From positions 689,147 through 753,146 of the forward strand of contig JADJOM010000002.1 of NCBI GenBank assembly GCA_016713785.1: a stretch of 64,000 nucleotides of DNA, in the 5' to 3' direction. The notes beneath the pieces were generated by a model that did no database searches, was not told the DNA's origin, and saw only the letters and a list, made by a program, of their open reading frames with translations. The position numbers and the translations under genes were made by a program. Source of the stretch: Gemmatimonadota bacterium. GTDB taxonomy: Bacteria > Gemmatimonadota > Gemmatimonadetes > Gemmatimonadales > GWC2-71-9. Shown piece after piece: positions 33,578-41,746 of this stretch (position 1 is the stretch's first letter; every line of letters starts with the position of its first letter).

Positions 33578-35047
33578 GTGACCGACCGCGCGATCGACGC
33601 GAAGCACGAAATGCAGCGGGGGCTCTGGTGGATGGGAGCCGCCACCCTGGCCATGCGGCTGCTCGACGTGGGCGGCAGCCTGCTGGTGCTGCAATTCCTC
33701 TCCCCCGCCGACGTCGGCCTCGCGGCGCTGGCCTGGAGCATCGCCGTGGCCCTCGAGGCCTTCAACGGCCTCGGCGTGGGCCAGTGGATCGTGCGCCAGC
33801 GCGACCTCACCCACGAGGCGCTCTCCGGCCTGTTCTGGTTCTGCACCCTCCTCGGCGTGGCGGCCGTGGCCGTGATGCTCGCCCTCGCCCCGCTGCTCGC
33901 CGTCTTCTACGCCGACCCGCGGCTCGGGCCCATGATCGTCGTGAGCGCCGCCAAGCTCATCTTCGTCGGCGCGGCGCTGGTCCCGCTGCAGCTCCTCACC
34001 CGCGACCTCCAGTTCAAGCTCTCCGGCGCGGTACAGACCCTCGCCACCCTCGGCGAGGCGGTCACCAAGGTGGTGCTGGTCGTGGCGGGCTTCGGCGCCT
34101 GGGGGCTGGTGCTCGCCGGCGTGGCGCGCGGGGTGTTCCTCTGCCTGGCCCTCTGGCGCCTGGCGCCGTTCCGCCCCGCCCGCGTGGCGGCCGACGGCAC
34201 CACCCGCGAGGCCATCCGCTTCGGGCTTCGCACCGCGCTCGCGAGCATCCTGTACCACGTCTACCGCAACATGGACTTCCTGCTCATCGGCCGGGTGCTC
34301 GGCACCCGCGTGCTGGGCATCTACCAGACCGCCTTCCAGCTCGGCATGACGCCGCTCGAGATCGTGCTGCAGCTGGTCAACCGGGTGCAGTACCCCATCT
34401 ACGCCCGGCTGCGCGACCTGCCCGGGGAGCTCACCCAGGCGTTCAACCGGAGCGCCCGCGCCCTGCTGCTGATCCTCGGCCCGGTGGCGGCGCTGCTCTG
34501 CTTTGCGAGCACCGACATCCTGCAGCTGGTCGGGGCGGGGAAGTGGCTGCCGGCGGTGCCGATGATCCAGGTGCTGGTGTGGGCCAGCCTGCTGCGTGGG
34601 CTCTCGCAGCTCTTCCCGCAGCTCTACAACGCCACGGGCCGCCCCGGCTTCTCGGTGGTGGACGCGCTGGTCACCGGCGCCACGCTGGTCTCGGGCTTTG
34701 CGCTGGCGCTGTGGCTCGCGCCCGAAGGCGATGGGGCGCAGTGGGTGGCGTGGGTGTGGCTGCTCTCGTATCCGCTGCCGCTGGCGGCGCACTTCTGGAT
34801 GGCGGCCCGCTGCTCGCCGGTGCGGGCGGGCCCGCTGCTGCGGGAGCTGGTGCGGCCGCTGCTCGGCGTCGTGCTGGTGGCGCTGTTGCTGGCGCTGGCC
34901 AGCCGGCTGCGGCCGCTGGTCGGCTCGCCGGTGCTGATGCTGGCGCTGCTCATCCCGCTGGCGCTCGCCGCGCACGCGCTCTTCCTGCGCTGGGGGATGC
35001 GCCTGCGCCCGGGCGACATACTCCCGAAGAAGTCCGCCGCCAGTTAG
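33578..35047 (+). CDS. Wzx-type polysaccharide flippase (MOP/MATE superfamily)
   Basis: 489 residues with about 12-14 predicted membrane helices spread over the whole length and the family's beginning (RGLWWMGAATLAMRLLDVGGS). A central GLRTALASILYHVYRNMDFLLIGRVLG stretch is typical of lipid-linked oligosaccharide flippases. Role: moves undecaprenyl-linked glycan units to the outer face of the inner membrane. GTG 33578 lies behind a GGAG site. It is the only plus-strand gene in the polymer cluster. Confidence 0.87.
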   Translation: MTDRAIDAKHEMQRGLWWMGAATLAMRLLDVGGSLLVLQFLSPADVGLAALAWSIAVALEAFNGLGVGQWIVRQRDLTHEALSGLFWFCTLLGVAAVAVMLALAPLLAVFYADPRLGPMIVVSAAKLIFVGAALVPLQLLTRDLQFKLSGAVQTLATLGEAVTKVVLVVAGFGAWGLVLAGVARGVFLCLALWRLAPFRPARVAADGTTREAIRFGLRTALASILYHVYRNMDFLLIGRVLGTRVLGIYQTAFQLGMTPLEIVLQLVNRVQYPIYARLRDLPGELTQAFNRSARALLLILGPVAALLCFASTDILQLVGAGKWLPAVPMIQVLVWASLLRGLSQLFPQLYNATGRPGFSVVDALVTGATLVSGFALALWLAPEGDGAQWVAWVWLLSYPLPLAAHFWMAARCSPVRAGPLLRELVRPLLGVVLVALLLALASRLRPLVGSPVLMLALLIPLALAAHALFLRWGMRLRPGDILPKKSAAS

Positions 35048-35054
35048 GCTGGCG

Positions 35055-35171
35055 TTGTCTACCGCCGTACCGCCGTACCGCCCTACCGCCCTACCGCCCT
35101 ACCGCCACTCCCTCGGGCCCGGGTCGCGGCTGCGCCGCTCCCGAAGGGCCCTCGGTCGCCGCCCTACCGCC
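35055..35171 (-). repeat. Dispersed intergenic repeat, copy B, with tandem GGCGGTA-type tail
   Basis: The reverse complement of 35100-35171 is identical over 72 bp to 23673-23744. The adjoining 35055-35099 is a run of TACCGCC-type heptamers. The copy lies between convergent genes and supplies the last codons and TAG stop of the TagF-like gene. Confidence 0.88.
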
Positions 35172-36363
35172 GTCCCGCCAGCGCCGCGATCACCTCCGCC
35201 ATCCGCGCCGAGGTCCCGCCATCCACCCCGTGGATGTGCGCCGCGAGCCACGCCGCCGCGCGTTCGCGGCAGCAGTCCGGCTCGGTGAGCGCGCGGCTGA
35301 CCGCGGCCAGTGCCTCCGTGGCATCGCGGGCGGAGAGGCCGCCGTTGTCCTCCGGCGCATTCATCCAGTCCGGGGCGGCCTCCGCCCGCCGGGCCCGCAG
35401 CCCGAAGCGGGTCAGCCGCGAGAACCGCACCCGGGCGCCGGGCGGCGGCACCAGGTGGACGCTCGGCCGGCCGGAGTAGTAGAAGAAGGTCACGAACGAC
35501 GACAGGTTGCTCACCATGGCGTCGGCCACCACCAGGTCGGCCAGGTTGTCGGGCCGCTCGTTCTTGAACTTGAGCTCCACGTGGGGGAACCGCGCCGCCT
35601 CGCGACCCAGCGCCTCGAGGTAGGCCGCCTCGTACCGCCAGCGGTCGTGCAGGCAGAACAGCACGTTGGCGCCGTGGTCGGCGGCGCGGGCACACAGCGC
35701 CGCCACGAACGCGAGGTCGGCATCCATCGGCGAGCGGCCCAGCAGCGACGGCTGCCAGCTGCCCGGGAAGATGCGGCCGTAGTGCCAGGTGAAGTTGAGC
35801 AGCAGCGTGGGGCGGCCGGTCACGTCGATCCGGTAGGCGGGCGCCAGCTCGGCCCGGGTGTACGGCGGGGCCAGCAGCAGGTCGCTGAAGCAGGAACCCA
35901 CCACCGCGCAGTTGTCCGGGGCCACGCCCCACGACTCCACCCGCCAGTCGCGGTCACGCGCGTGGTAGCATTGCGCCACGAACCGGCTGGCGGGTGCCCG
36001 CGGGTCCTGCCCGGTGAGCCGCGCCACGTGCCGCAGCCGCTCGGCCACGTCCGTGGGCGGCGTGGACTTCCACCCCAGCCCGTGCCAGAGGAAGCACACC
36101 CGCGGCGCGGCGGCGAACTCGGGGAAGTGGTTGTCGCACACCACCACGTCGGCCCGGAACGCCTCGACGGCGGCGCGGGTGGCGGCGTCCTTCCGCTCGA
36201 GCATCGGGGCTCCCAGCGGCCGCGCCCGGGCCAGCGGCTCCCCGCGCCACGCGGCCAGTCCGTCGGCGGCGATGAGCAGCTCGGTATCGGCCCGCGCGTC
36301 GAGCGCCAGGGCCAGCGCCAGGATATCGGCCTGCAGCGTCGAGACCCAGAGCAGCACCCGCAT
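35164..36363 (-). CDS. TagF-like CDP-glycerol/ribitol glycerophosphotransferase-family protein
   Basis: 399 residues. CFLWHGLGWKSTPPTDV corresponds to the HGxxxK acceptor-site motif, TLLLNFTWHYGR to the second-domain entry strand, and VVADAMVSNLSSFVTFFYY to the D(Y)SS nucleotide-binding motif of teichoic-acid polymerases. Known of the family: transfer of glycerol- or ribitol-phosphate from CDP donors to a growing polymer at the membrane. This one is short and lacks extra domains. The start overlaps the upstream GT4 stop (ATGA); the 3' end lies in repeat B. Confidence 0.68.
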   Translation of the reverse strand: MRVLLWVSTLQADILALALALDARADTELLIAADGLAAWRGEPLARARPLGAPMLERKDAATRAAVEAFRADVVVCDNHFPEFAAAPRVCFLWHGLGWKSTPPTDVAERLRHVARLTGQDPRAPASRFVAQCYHARDRDWRVESWGVAPDNCAVVGSCFSDLLLAPPYTRAELAPAYRIDVTGRPTLLLNFTWHYGRIFPGSWQPSLLGRSPMDADLAFVAALCARAADHGANVLFCLHDRWRYEAAYLEALGREAARFPHVELKFKNERPDNLADLVVADAMVSNLSSFVTFFYYSGRPSVHLVPPPGARVRFSRLTRFGLRARRAEAAPDWMNAPEDNGGLSARDATEALAAVSRALTEPDCCRERAAAWLAAHIHGVDGGTSARMAEVIAALAGRR

Positions 36364-37487
36364 CAGCGGCCCGCGCCCCGCGCGTGGCGGGCCCGCGCCT
36401 CGTCGTAGAAGGCCTCGAGGGCGCGGCCCCGGGCGCGCACGTCGTACTCGCGGAGCATCTTCTGGCGCGCGGCGCGGCCCAGCCGCTCGCGCAGCGCCGG
36501 GTCGGTCACCACGCGCTCCAGCCGGTCGGCCAGCGCGGCCACGTCGCGCTCGGGGACCAGGAAGCCGGTGGCGCCCTCGTCGATGATCTCGGGAATGCCA
36601 CCGTGCCGGGTGCCGATCGGCACCACCTCCGCGGCGCTCGCCTCCTTCACCACGATGAGGCCCGACTCGCGGTTGCCCGCCGCGTCCACCACGCTCGGCG
36701 CCAGCAGCACGTGACTCGCCGCCAGCCGCGCGGCCACCGCCTCCGGCGCCAGCGGCCCGGTGAAGCGCACCCGCGCCGTCACCCCGAGCTGGTCCGCGAG
36801 GCGCCGGAGCTCCGCCTCGCGCTCCCCCTCCCCGATCAGCGTGAGCTCGAGCGCCGGGTGCCGTTGCGCCACCCGGGCAAAGGCCTCGAGCCCGTAGCCG
36901 AAGCCCTTCTTCTCCACGAATCGCCCGATCATCACCACCTGGAGCGGCGCGGCGGCCCGCGCCCCCGACTGGAAGGCGCCCAGGTCCACGCCCAGCCGGT
37001 GCACCCGCAGCTTCTCCGCGGGCACCCCCTGGGCCTCGAGCAGCGCCTGGAGTTCCGCCGAGGCGCAGAGGCCCAGGGTCATGTCGCGCAGCACACGGGG
37101 GCCCTGGATGGCGTAGCGCAGGTGCTGCGGAAGGAAGCGGCGCGGGCTCGCGAGCAGCGGCACGTCGTAGCCGTGGAAGGTGACCACCAGCGGCAGCCCG
37201 TGCCGACGCGCGAAGGGCCGCGCGTACACCGCGCCGAGGCCGAAGTGCGCGTGCACCAGCGCGAACCCCCGGGCGCGGAAGCGGTCGTCGAAGGCGGCGT
37301 CGCGGCAGGTGAGCGGATAGAGCGTGCCGCCCACGTGCACCGGCGCGAAGGGAAACCGCTCCGGCAGCAGCCGGGCGCGGCAGAACACCTCCACGGCGTA
37401 CCGCTCGTGGTGGCGGATCTCCTCGTACACGAAGGTCTGCGAGTAGGCGAGGAAGTTGGTGCTGAACAGCGCCACCAGGTCGGTCAT
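36363..37487 (-). CDS. GT4-type glycosyltransferase
   Basis: 374 residues. N-terminal domain starts MTDLVALFSTNFLAYSQTF; HAHFGLGAVYA and VTFHGYDVPLL are typical of GT4 acceptors. The C-terminal domain has VVMIGRFVEKKGFGYGLEAF and the E-x7-E donor motif ESGLIVVKEA. Coupled by 4-nt overlaps to the LtaS-like gene before it and the TagF-like gene after it, so all three are one translational unit. Confidence 0.88.
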   Translation of the reverse strand: MTDLVALFSTNFLAYSQTFVYEEIRHHERYAVEVFCRARLLPERFPFAPVHVGGTLYPLTCRDAAFDDRFRARGFALVHAHFGLGAVYARPFARRHGLPLVVTFHGYDVPLLASPRRFLPQHLRYAIQGPRVLRDMTLGLCASAELQALLEAQGVPAEKLRVHRLGVDLGAFQSGARAAAPLQVVMIGRFVEKKGFGYGLEAFARVAQRHPALELTLIGEGEREAELRRLADQLGVTARVRFTGPLAPEAVAARLAASHVLLAPSVVDAAGNRESGLIVVKEASAAEVVPIGTRHGGIPEIIDEGATGFLVPERDVAALADRLERVVTDPALRERLGRAARQKMLREYDVRARGRALEAFYDEARARHARGAGR

Positions 37488-39478
37488 GGCACCGCGGGTC
37501 CCGGCCACACGCGATCGGTCTCGAGCAGGTAGTCCACCAGGGTCTGGTCCCACCGGATCCGCTGGGCAAGGTCGGCCGCGCGCATCGGCGCGGTCGGGGC
37601 GAGGTCCCGGCGCTGCAGCGGATCCTCCAGCGCCCGGTAAAGGTGCAGGGCGCCGGTCGCCGGGTCCACCACCAGGCTCCACGCGCCCTGGTCGGCCCAC
37701 GCGGCGCTCTTGCGGAGGCCGCTGGCGGTGCGGGCCGCGGGCACCGGGTCCAGCAGGCTGTGCCCCATCCACGGGACGCTGTCGCGGACCCCCGCCAGGT
37801 CGGCGAGGGTGGGCGCCACGTCGAGCAGACTCGCCACCTCGGGGCGCATGCCCGCCGGGAGCCGGGGATCGGCCCCGTGCAGGAGCAGCGGCACCCAGAT
37901 GGTCTCGCGCCAGCCGTTCCGCTGGGCGGCGGTGCCGTCGTGCTCGCCCAGGTTCTCGCCGTGGTCCCCGGTGATCACCACCACCGTGCTGTCGAACCAC
38001 GGCTCGGCGCGGAGCGCGCCGACGAACTCCCGCAGCACGTCGTCGGTGTAGTGCATGGTGTTCCAGATGGCGGAATCCGGCCGGGTGGAGCGGACCAGGT
38101 CGAGGGCCGGCTCCCGGCTGCGGAACGGCAGGTGGTTGCTGTAGGAGACCACCGTGAGCAGGAACGGCGCGTCGCGGCGGCCGAGCTGCCGCGCCCGCTG
38201 CACGGCGCGGCGGAAGACGTCGCGATCCTCTTCTTCCGCGCGGTGCGGCACGTCGAGCCGGTCGTACCAGCGCCGCAGCCAGAAGGTCTGGAAGTCCCAG
38301 TCGGGGTCCACGCCGGTGATGAACTCGGTGGTCCAGCCGTGGGCCCGGAGCACCTCCGGCAGGCAGCGGAAGCGGGTGCCGGTGAACATCGCCGTGGGCG
38401 ACTCGCGCCGGTGCGGCTTCACGGAGCAGTGCCCGGCGAAGAGGCCGTTGACCGTCTCGGGGCCGAAACTCAGGTGCCGCAGCCACGCCGCGCTCCCCGG
38501 CGCGCGCGCCAGCGAGTCGAGGAACGGGGTCGGCGTGAAGTCCCGGTCGGGACGGAGGTACCCCACGTCCCAGCCACGGAAGGTCTCGAGCTGGATATAG
38601 ATGATGGCGCGGGGCCGGGGTGTGCCGGAGGCCGCCGGCCGGGTGGGAACGCGGAGCAGCGGATAGGCCGTGTCGGGGAAGGCCCACCCGCTGTCCACGC
38701 TTCCGGCCAGCCACGCCTGCTGGTAGCTCGAGGCGAGGGCCGTGAAGTCGTCCGGTCGGCGGCCCCAGTGGAGCCGGCGCCGGGTCTCGCTCACCACCGA
38801 GGCGAGGGCGGGCTTCACCCGGCGCCACCGGTTGCCGCTCGGCCACACCACCATGACGATCGTCGGAAAGGTGATCAGCGCGGTGAGGATCACCAGCGTC
38901 CGGCCGGGAGTGTCCAGCCGCGGCCCGTACTGCCGGCGGATCGTCCGGGCGCCGCCCCACCCCAGGCTGGCGCCGGTGGCGAGCAGGAGCAGGAACGGTA
39001 GCCCCGGGCCCCCGCGGTCGCGCAGGAAGAGCTCGTACATGTCCCGCGTCCACGCCGAGACGTTGTAGTAGGTGCGGACCACGGAGAAGGACAGGTGGAG
39101 GCCCATGAACCGCATCAGCTCGTGGTCCACCTGGTCGAGCAGGGTGGCGAGGATCAGCGCCGCGAGCAGCACCCGCTGCGCGCGCCGCGCCGTGACGGCG
39201 GGCACCGGGCCATCCCAGCGCACCAGCCACCAGACGAACAGCGGCAGGGCCGGGGCCAGCGCGGCCCACATGTTCCAGGCGATGGCGAACGGGAGGTAGC
39301 GACCGACCTGGTCGACGTACGGGGTGCCGTAGGGGGTGCCGCGGAGGAAGAGGAACAGCTCCTGCACGGTCATGGCCAGCCAGGCGAGCAGCACCAGCCC
39401 GAGCGAGACCGGGGCCTGTCGCGCGCCGGTGGTGTGGCCGGGACGATCGTCGTCGGGGTTCAGGCGGCCCTCTGGCAC
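37484..39478 (-). CDS. LtaS-like membrane sulfatase/phosphotransferase
   Basis: 664 residues. Five N-terminal membrane helices (to about residue 230) are followed by an extracytoplasmic alkaline-phosphatase-superfamily domain: IIYIQLETFRGWDV (metal-binding Glu), FGPETVNGLFAGHCS (nucleophile Thr position), VVVITGDHGENLGEHDG (metal-binding Asp-His). This architecture is that of lipoteichoic acid synthases and of phosphoethanolamine or phosphoglycerol transferases. It probably moves a phospho-alcohol from a phospholipid to a surface glycan. First gene of the operon with a GT4 and the TagF-like protein. Confidence 0.85.
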   Translation of the reverse strand: MPEGRLNPDDDRPGHTTGARQAPVSLGLVLLAWLAMTVQELFLFLRGTPYGTPYVDQVGRYLPFAIAWNMWAALAPALPLFVWWLVRWDGPVPAVTARRAQRVLLAALILATLLDQVDHELMRFMGLHLSFSVVRTYYNVSAWTRDMYELFLRDRGGPGLPFLLLLATGASLGWGGARTIRRQYGPRLDTPGRTLVILTALITFPTIVMVVWPSGNRWRRVKPALASVVSETRRRLHWGRRPDDFTALASSYQQAWLAGSVDSGWAFPDTAYPLLRVPTRPAASGTPRPRAIIYIQLETFRGWDVGYLRPDRDFTPTPFLDSLARAPGSAAWLRHLSFGPETVNGLFAGHCSVKPHRRESPTAMFTGTRFRCLPEVLRAHGWTTEFITGVDPDWDFQTFWLRRWYDRLDVPHRAEEEDRDVFRRAVQRARQLGRRDAPFLLTVVSYSNHLPFRSREPALDLVRSTRPDSAIWNTMHYTDDVLREFVGALRAEPWFDSTVVVITGDHGENLGEHDGTAAQRNGWRETIWVPLLLHGADPRLPAGMRPEVASLLDVAPTLADLAGVRDSVPWMGHSLLDPVPAARTASGLRKSAAWADQGAWSLVVDPATGALHLYRALEDPLQRRDLAPTAPMRAADLAQRIRWDQTLVDYLLETDRVWPGPAVP

Positions 39479-39588
39479 GGGGCGGAAAGTAGTTCGCGGC
39501 CCGGGGGCTCGCTACGCCCTTACGGAGCCCGCGCGGGCCCCCTTATGATTCCGCGTCACAGTTCCCGGAGCACGCCCTGTCGTTCCGC

Positions 39589-41250
39589 ATGTTGACGGTC
39601 TGCCTGGTGGCCCTGGCGCCACTGGGGCTCACCGCCCAGGACAGCCTGCCACCCGCCGCCCGCGATTCGGCCTTCAAGCCGGTCGGGGAGGCCCCCCTCG
39701 GTCGCGATTCCGCCTTCGGGCCGGTCGGGATGCCCGACACCCTGCGCCGCATCGTGAAGATCCGGATCCTGCAGTCCGACGTTTTCGACAGCGCCGACGC
39801 GCACAAGTGGTTCGGCAAGATCGGCAACGGGCTCCACGTCATGACCCGGCCCGGCATCATCGAGTCGGAGCTCCTCTTCAAGGTGGGCGAGCCCTACGAC
39901 TCCGTGAAGGCGGCGGAGATGGCCCGCAACCTCCGCACCCGCGGGCTGTTCCGGAAGGTCGTGGTGGACACCGTCACCGCCGACAGTGGCGTGGTGCTCC
40001 AGGTGATCACCAAGGACGGCTGGACCACCCAGGTCGACGTGCGCTTCCGCTCGGCAGGCAAGCAGACCGACTGGCAGTTGGCCCTGATCGAGCGCAACCT
40101 GCTCGGCACCGGCACCCGCTTCGCCACCCGCTACCGCCACACCCCCGACCGCAACAGCCTCAACTTCCAGTTCCTGCAGCCGCGGCTCATCGCCAAGCGG
40201 GTGTCGCTTGGGCTGCGCTACGAGGACCGCTCCGACGGCGCCCGCGGCCAGGTGGCCATCGAGCGGCCGTTCTTCAGCCTCTCGGACCGCAACGGCATCA
40301 CCACCCTGCTCGACATCCGCAACGAGCGGGTGCTGCGCTTCCGCGACGGCGTCGGCGACCCGGCCGACTCCCTCCGCCGCCGCTTCGTGCTGGGCCGGGT
40401 GGAGGCGGGACACGCCCTCTATGCCAGCAGCAAGGGCTACCTGCGCGTGGGCGTCACCGGCCAGGTGCGCCGCGACGACTTCGTCCCCTGGCCCACCCGG
40501 ACCACCACCCGCAGCGTCACCGCCGCGCTCGGCCCGTTCCTCGAATGGCGCCGCGCCAACTTCGCCGTCACCAGCGGCTTCGCGCGCGTGGGCCAGGACG
40601 AGGACGTGGACCTGAGCACCTTCGCCCGGGTGCAGCTCTTCGCCGCGCCCGAGCTGTTCGGCTACCACCGCGATGGCCTCGGCGGCCTGGCCCAGATCCG
40701 GCTCGGCCGCCAGCTCGCCAAGGGCGGGTTCGCGTGGCTCGACGGCCGCCTCAACGGCGTCGTCACCTCGGCCGGCCTCGACTCCGGCTCCGCCGTCCTC
40801 GGCGGCACGGTGGTGGTCAAGCCGCACCGCGGCCACCTCGCCATCGGCCACGCCGACATCGGCTGGATCAAGAACCCGGTGCAGGGCACCGAGTTCGACC
40901 TCGGCTTCGCGGTCGGGCCGCGCGGCTTCCCCATCCACGCCTTCACCGGCGACCGCACCTACTTCACCACCGCCGAGTACCGGGTGATCCTCGCCGACGA
41001 GGTGCTCAAGACCCTCGCCGTCGGCGTGGCCGGCTTCGTGGACCACGGCGGGGCCTGGTTCAACGGCACCAAGCGTCGCACCGGCACCAACCTCGGCATG
41101 GGCATCCGGCTCGGCCCCTCGCGCGTGGCCGACGCCAACCAGACCCGGCTCGACCTCGCCTACCGCTTCAAGAACGACCAGGAGAAGGCGGGCTGGGTGT
41201 TCGTCATCGCCTCGGGCCTCACGTTCAATACCCAGCCGCGCGGGCTGTAG
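39589..41250 (+). CDS. Omp85-family outer membrane protein (one POTRA-like domain plus barrel)
   Basis: 553 residues. Signal peptide (MLTVCLVALAPLGLTAQ), then a short linker holding two copies of RDSAFxPVG. A POTRA-like domain follows (about 55-160: IVKIRILQSDVFDSADA, LLFKVGEPYDSVKAAEMARN, LRTRGLFRKVVVDTV). The rest is many amphipathic strands, with RGFPIHAFTGDRTYFTTAEYR, the Omp85 L6-type RGF motif and following strands, and a C-terminus in a barrel-like pattern. Role of the family: insertion or secretion of outer-membrane or surface proteins. Only one POTRA is seen, so it is not BamA itself. TATGAT at 39543 may be the -10. Confidence 0.8.
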   Translation: MLTVCLVALAPLGLTAQDSLPPAARDSAFKPVGEAPLGRDSAFGPVGMPDTLRRIVKIRILQSDVFDSADAHKWFGKIGNGLHVMTRPGIIESELLFKVGEPYDSVKAAEMARNLRTRGLFRKVVVDTVTADSGVVLQVITKDGWTTQVDVRFRSAGKQTDWQLALIERNLLGTGTRFATRYRHTPDRNSLNFQFLQPRLIAKRVSLGLRYEDRSDGARGQVAIERPFFSLSDRNGITTLLDIRNERVLRFRDGVGDPADSLRRRFVLGRVEAGHALYASSKGYLRVGVTGQVRRDDFVPWPTRTTTRSVTAALGPFLEWRRANFAVTSGFARVGQDEDVDLSTFARVQLFAAPELFGYHRDGLGGLAQIRLGRQLAKGGFAWLDGRLNGVVTSAGLDSGSAVLGGTVVVKPHRGHLAIGHADIGWIKNPVQGTEFDLGFAVGPRGFPIHAFTGDRTYFTTAEYRVILADEVLKTLAVGVAGFVDHGGAWFNGTKRRTGTNLGMGIRLGPSRVADANQTRLDLAYRFKNDQEKAGWVFVIASGLTFNTQPRGL

Positions 41251-41282
41251 CCCGCGCCGCTGGCGCGATTCCGCCCACCGGT

Positions 41283-41288
41283 TATCAT
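41283..41288 (+). promoter_or_regulatory. -10 element, probable leaderless promoter
   Basis: TATCAT lies 7 nt before ATG 41296, with no ribosome site. Confidence 0.5.
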
Positions 41289-41295
41289 TGCGCCC

Positions 41296-41715
41296 ATGAC
41301 CAGCCCTGACGCGACCGCTCCCGCCCCCGACGCCCCGGCTCCCCGCAAGCGGCGCTTCGGCAAGTACCTGGTGATCGCCCTGGTCGGGCCGATCCTCCTG
41401 CTGGCGCTCTACACCTGGCTGGCCCTGCACTGGGACTACTCCAACGGCTACCGGAGCGGCCTGCTGCAGAAGTTCTCGAAGAAGGGGTGGGTCTGCAAAA
41501 CCCACGAGGGCGAGCTGTGGCAGTCGGTGGTGGCCCAGGTGGCGCCCAACGTGTGGAACTTCACCGTGCGCGACGACCGCATCGCCCGGCAGCTTGATTC
41601 CCTGGTGGGCAAGCCGGTGCGGGTGCACTACAGCGAGCACCGCGGCGTCCCGACCAGCTGCTTCGGCGACACGCCCTACTACGTGGACAGCGTCACGGTG
41701 GTCACCGGGCCGTAG
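41296..41715 (+). CDS. Single-span membrane protein, conserved hypothetical
   Basis: 139 residues: an acidic/proline-rich N-terminal tail, a KRRF stop, one membrane helix (YLVIALVGPILLLALYTWLAL), then a small domain containing SNGYRSGLLQKFSKKGWVCK and THEGELW, a motif I have seen in other uncharacterised single-span proteins. Two Cys could pair. Function unknown. The end abuts a palindromic terminator shared with the convergent Rieske fusion gene. Confidence 0.7.
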   Translation: MTSPDATAPAPDAPAPRKRRFGKYLVIALVGPILLLALYTWLALHWDYSNGYRSGLLQKFSKKGWVCKTHEGELWQSVVAQVAPNVWNFTVRDDRIARQLDSLVGKPVRVHYSEHRGVPTSCFGDTPYYVDSVTVVTGP

Positions 41716-41736
41716 GCGCGCACGGCTGTGCGCGCC
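41715..41736. terminator. Terminator-like palindrome between convergent genes
   Basis: 9-bp perfect stem GGCGCGCAC/GTGCGCGCC with a GGCT loop, without a T-run on either strand. Confidence 0.5.
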
Positions 41737-41746
41737 GGCGCATCGC

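Noticed and set aside
33628..36408. 926-codon plus-strand frame across the flippase, repeat B and the TagF-like gene
   Set aside because: It crosses a convergent gene boundary and an intergenic repeat and has no domain; it is a shadow frame.
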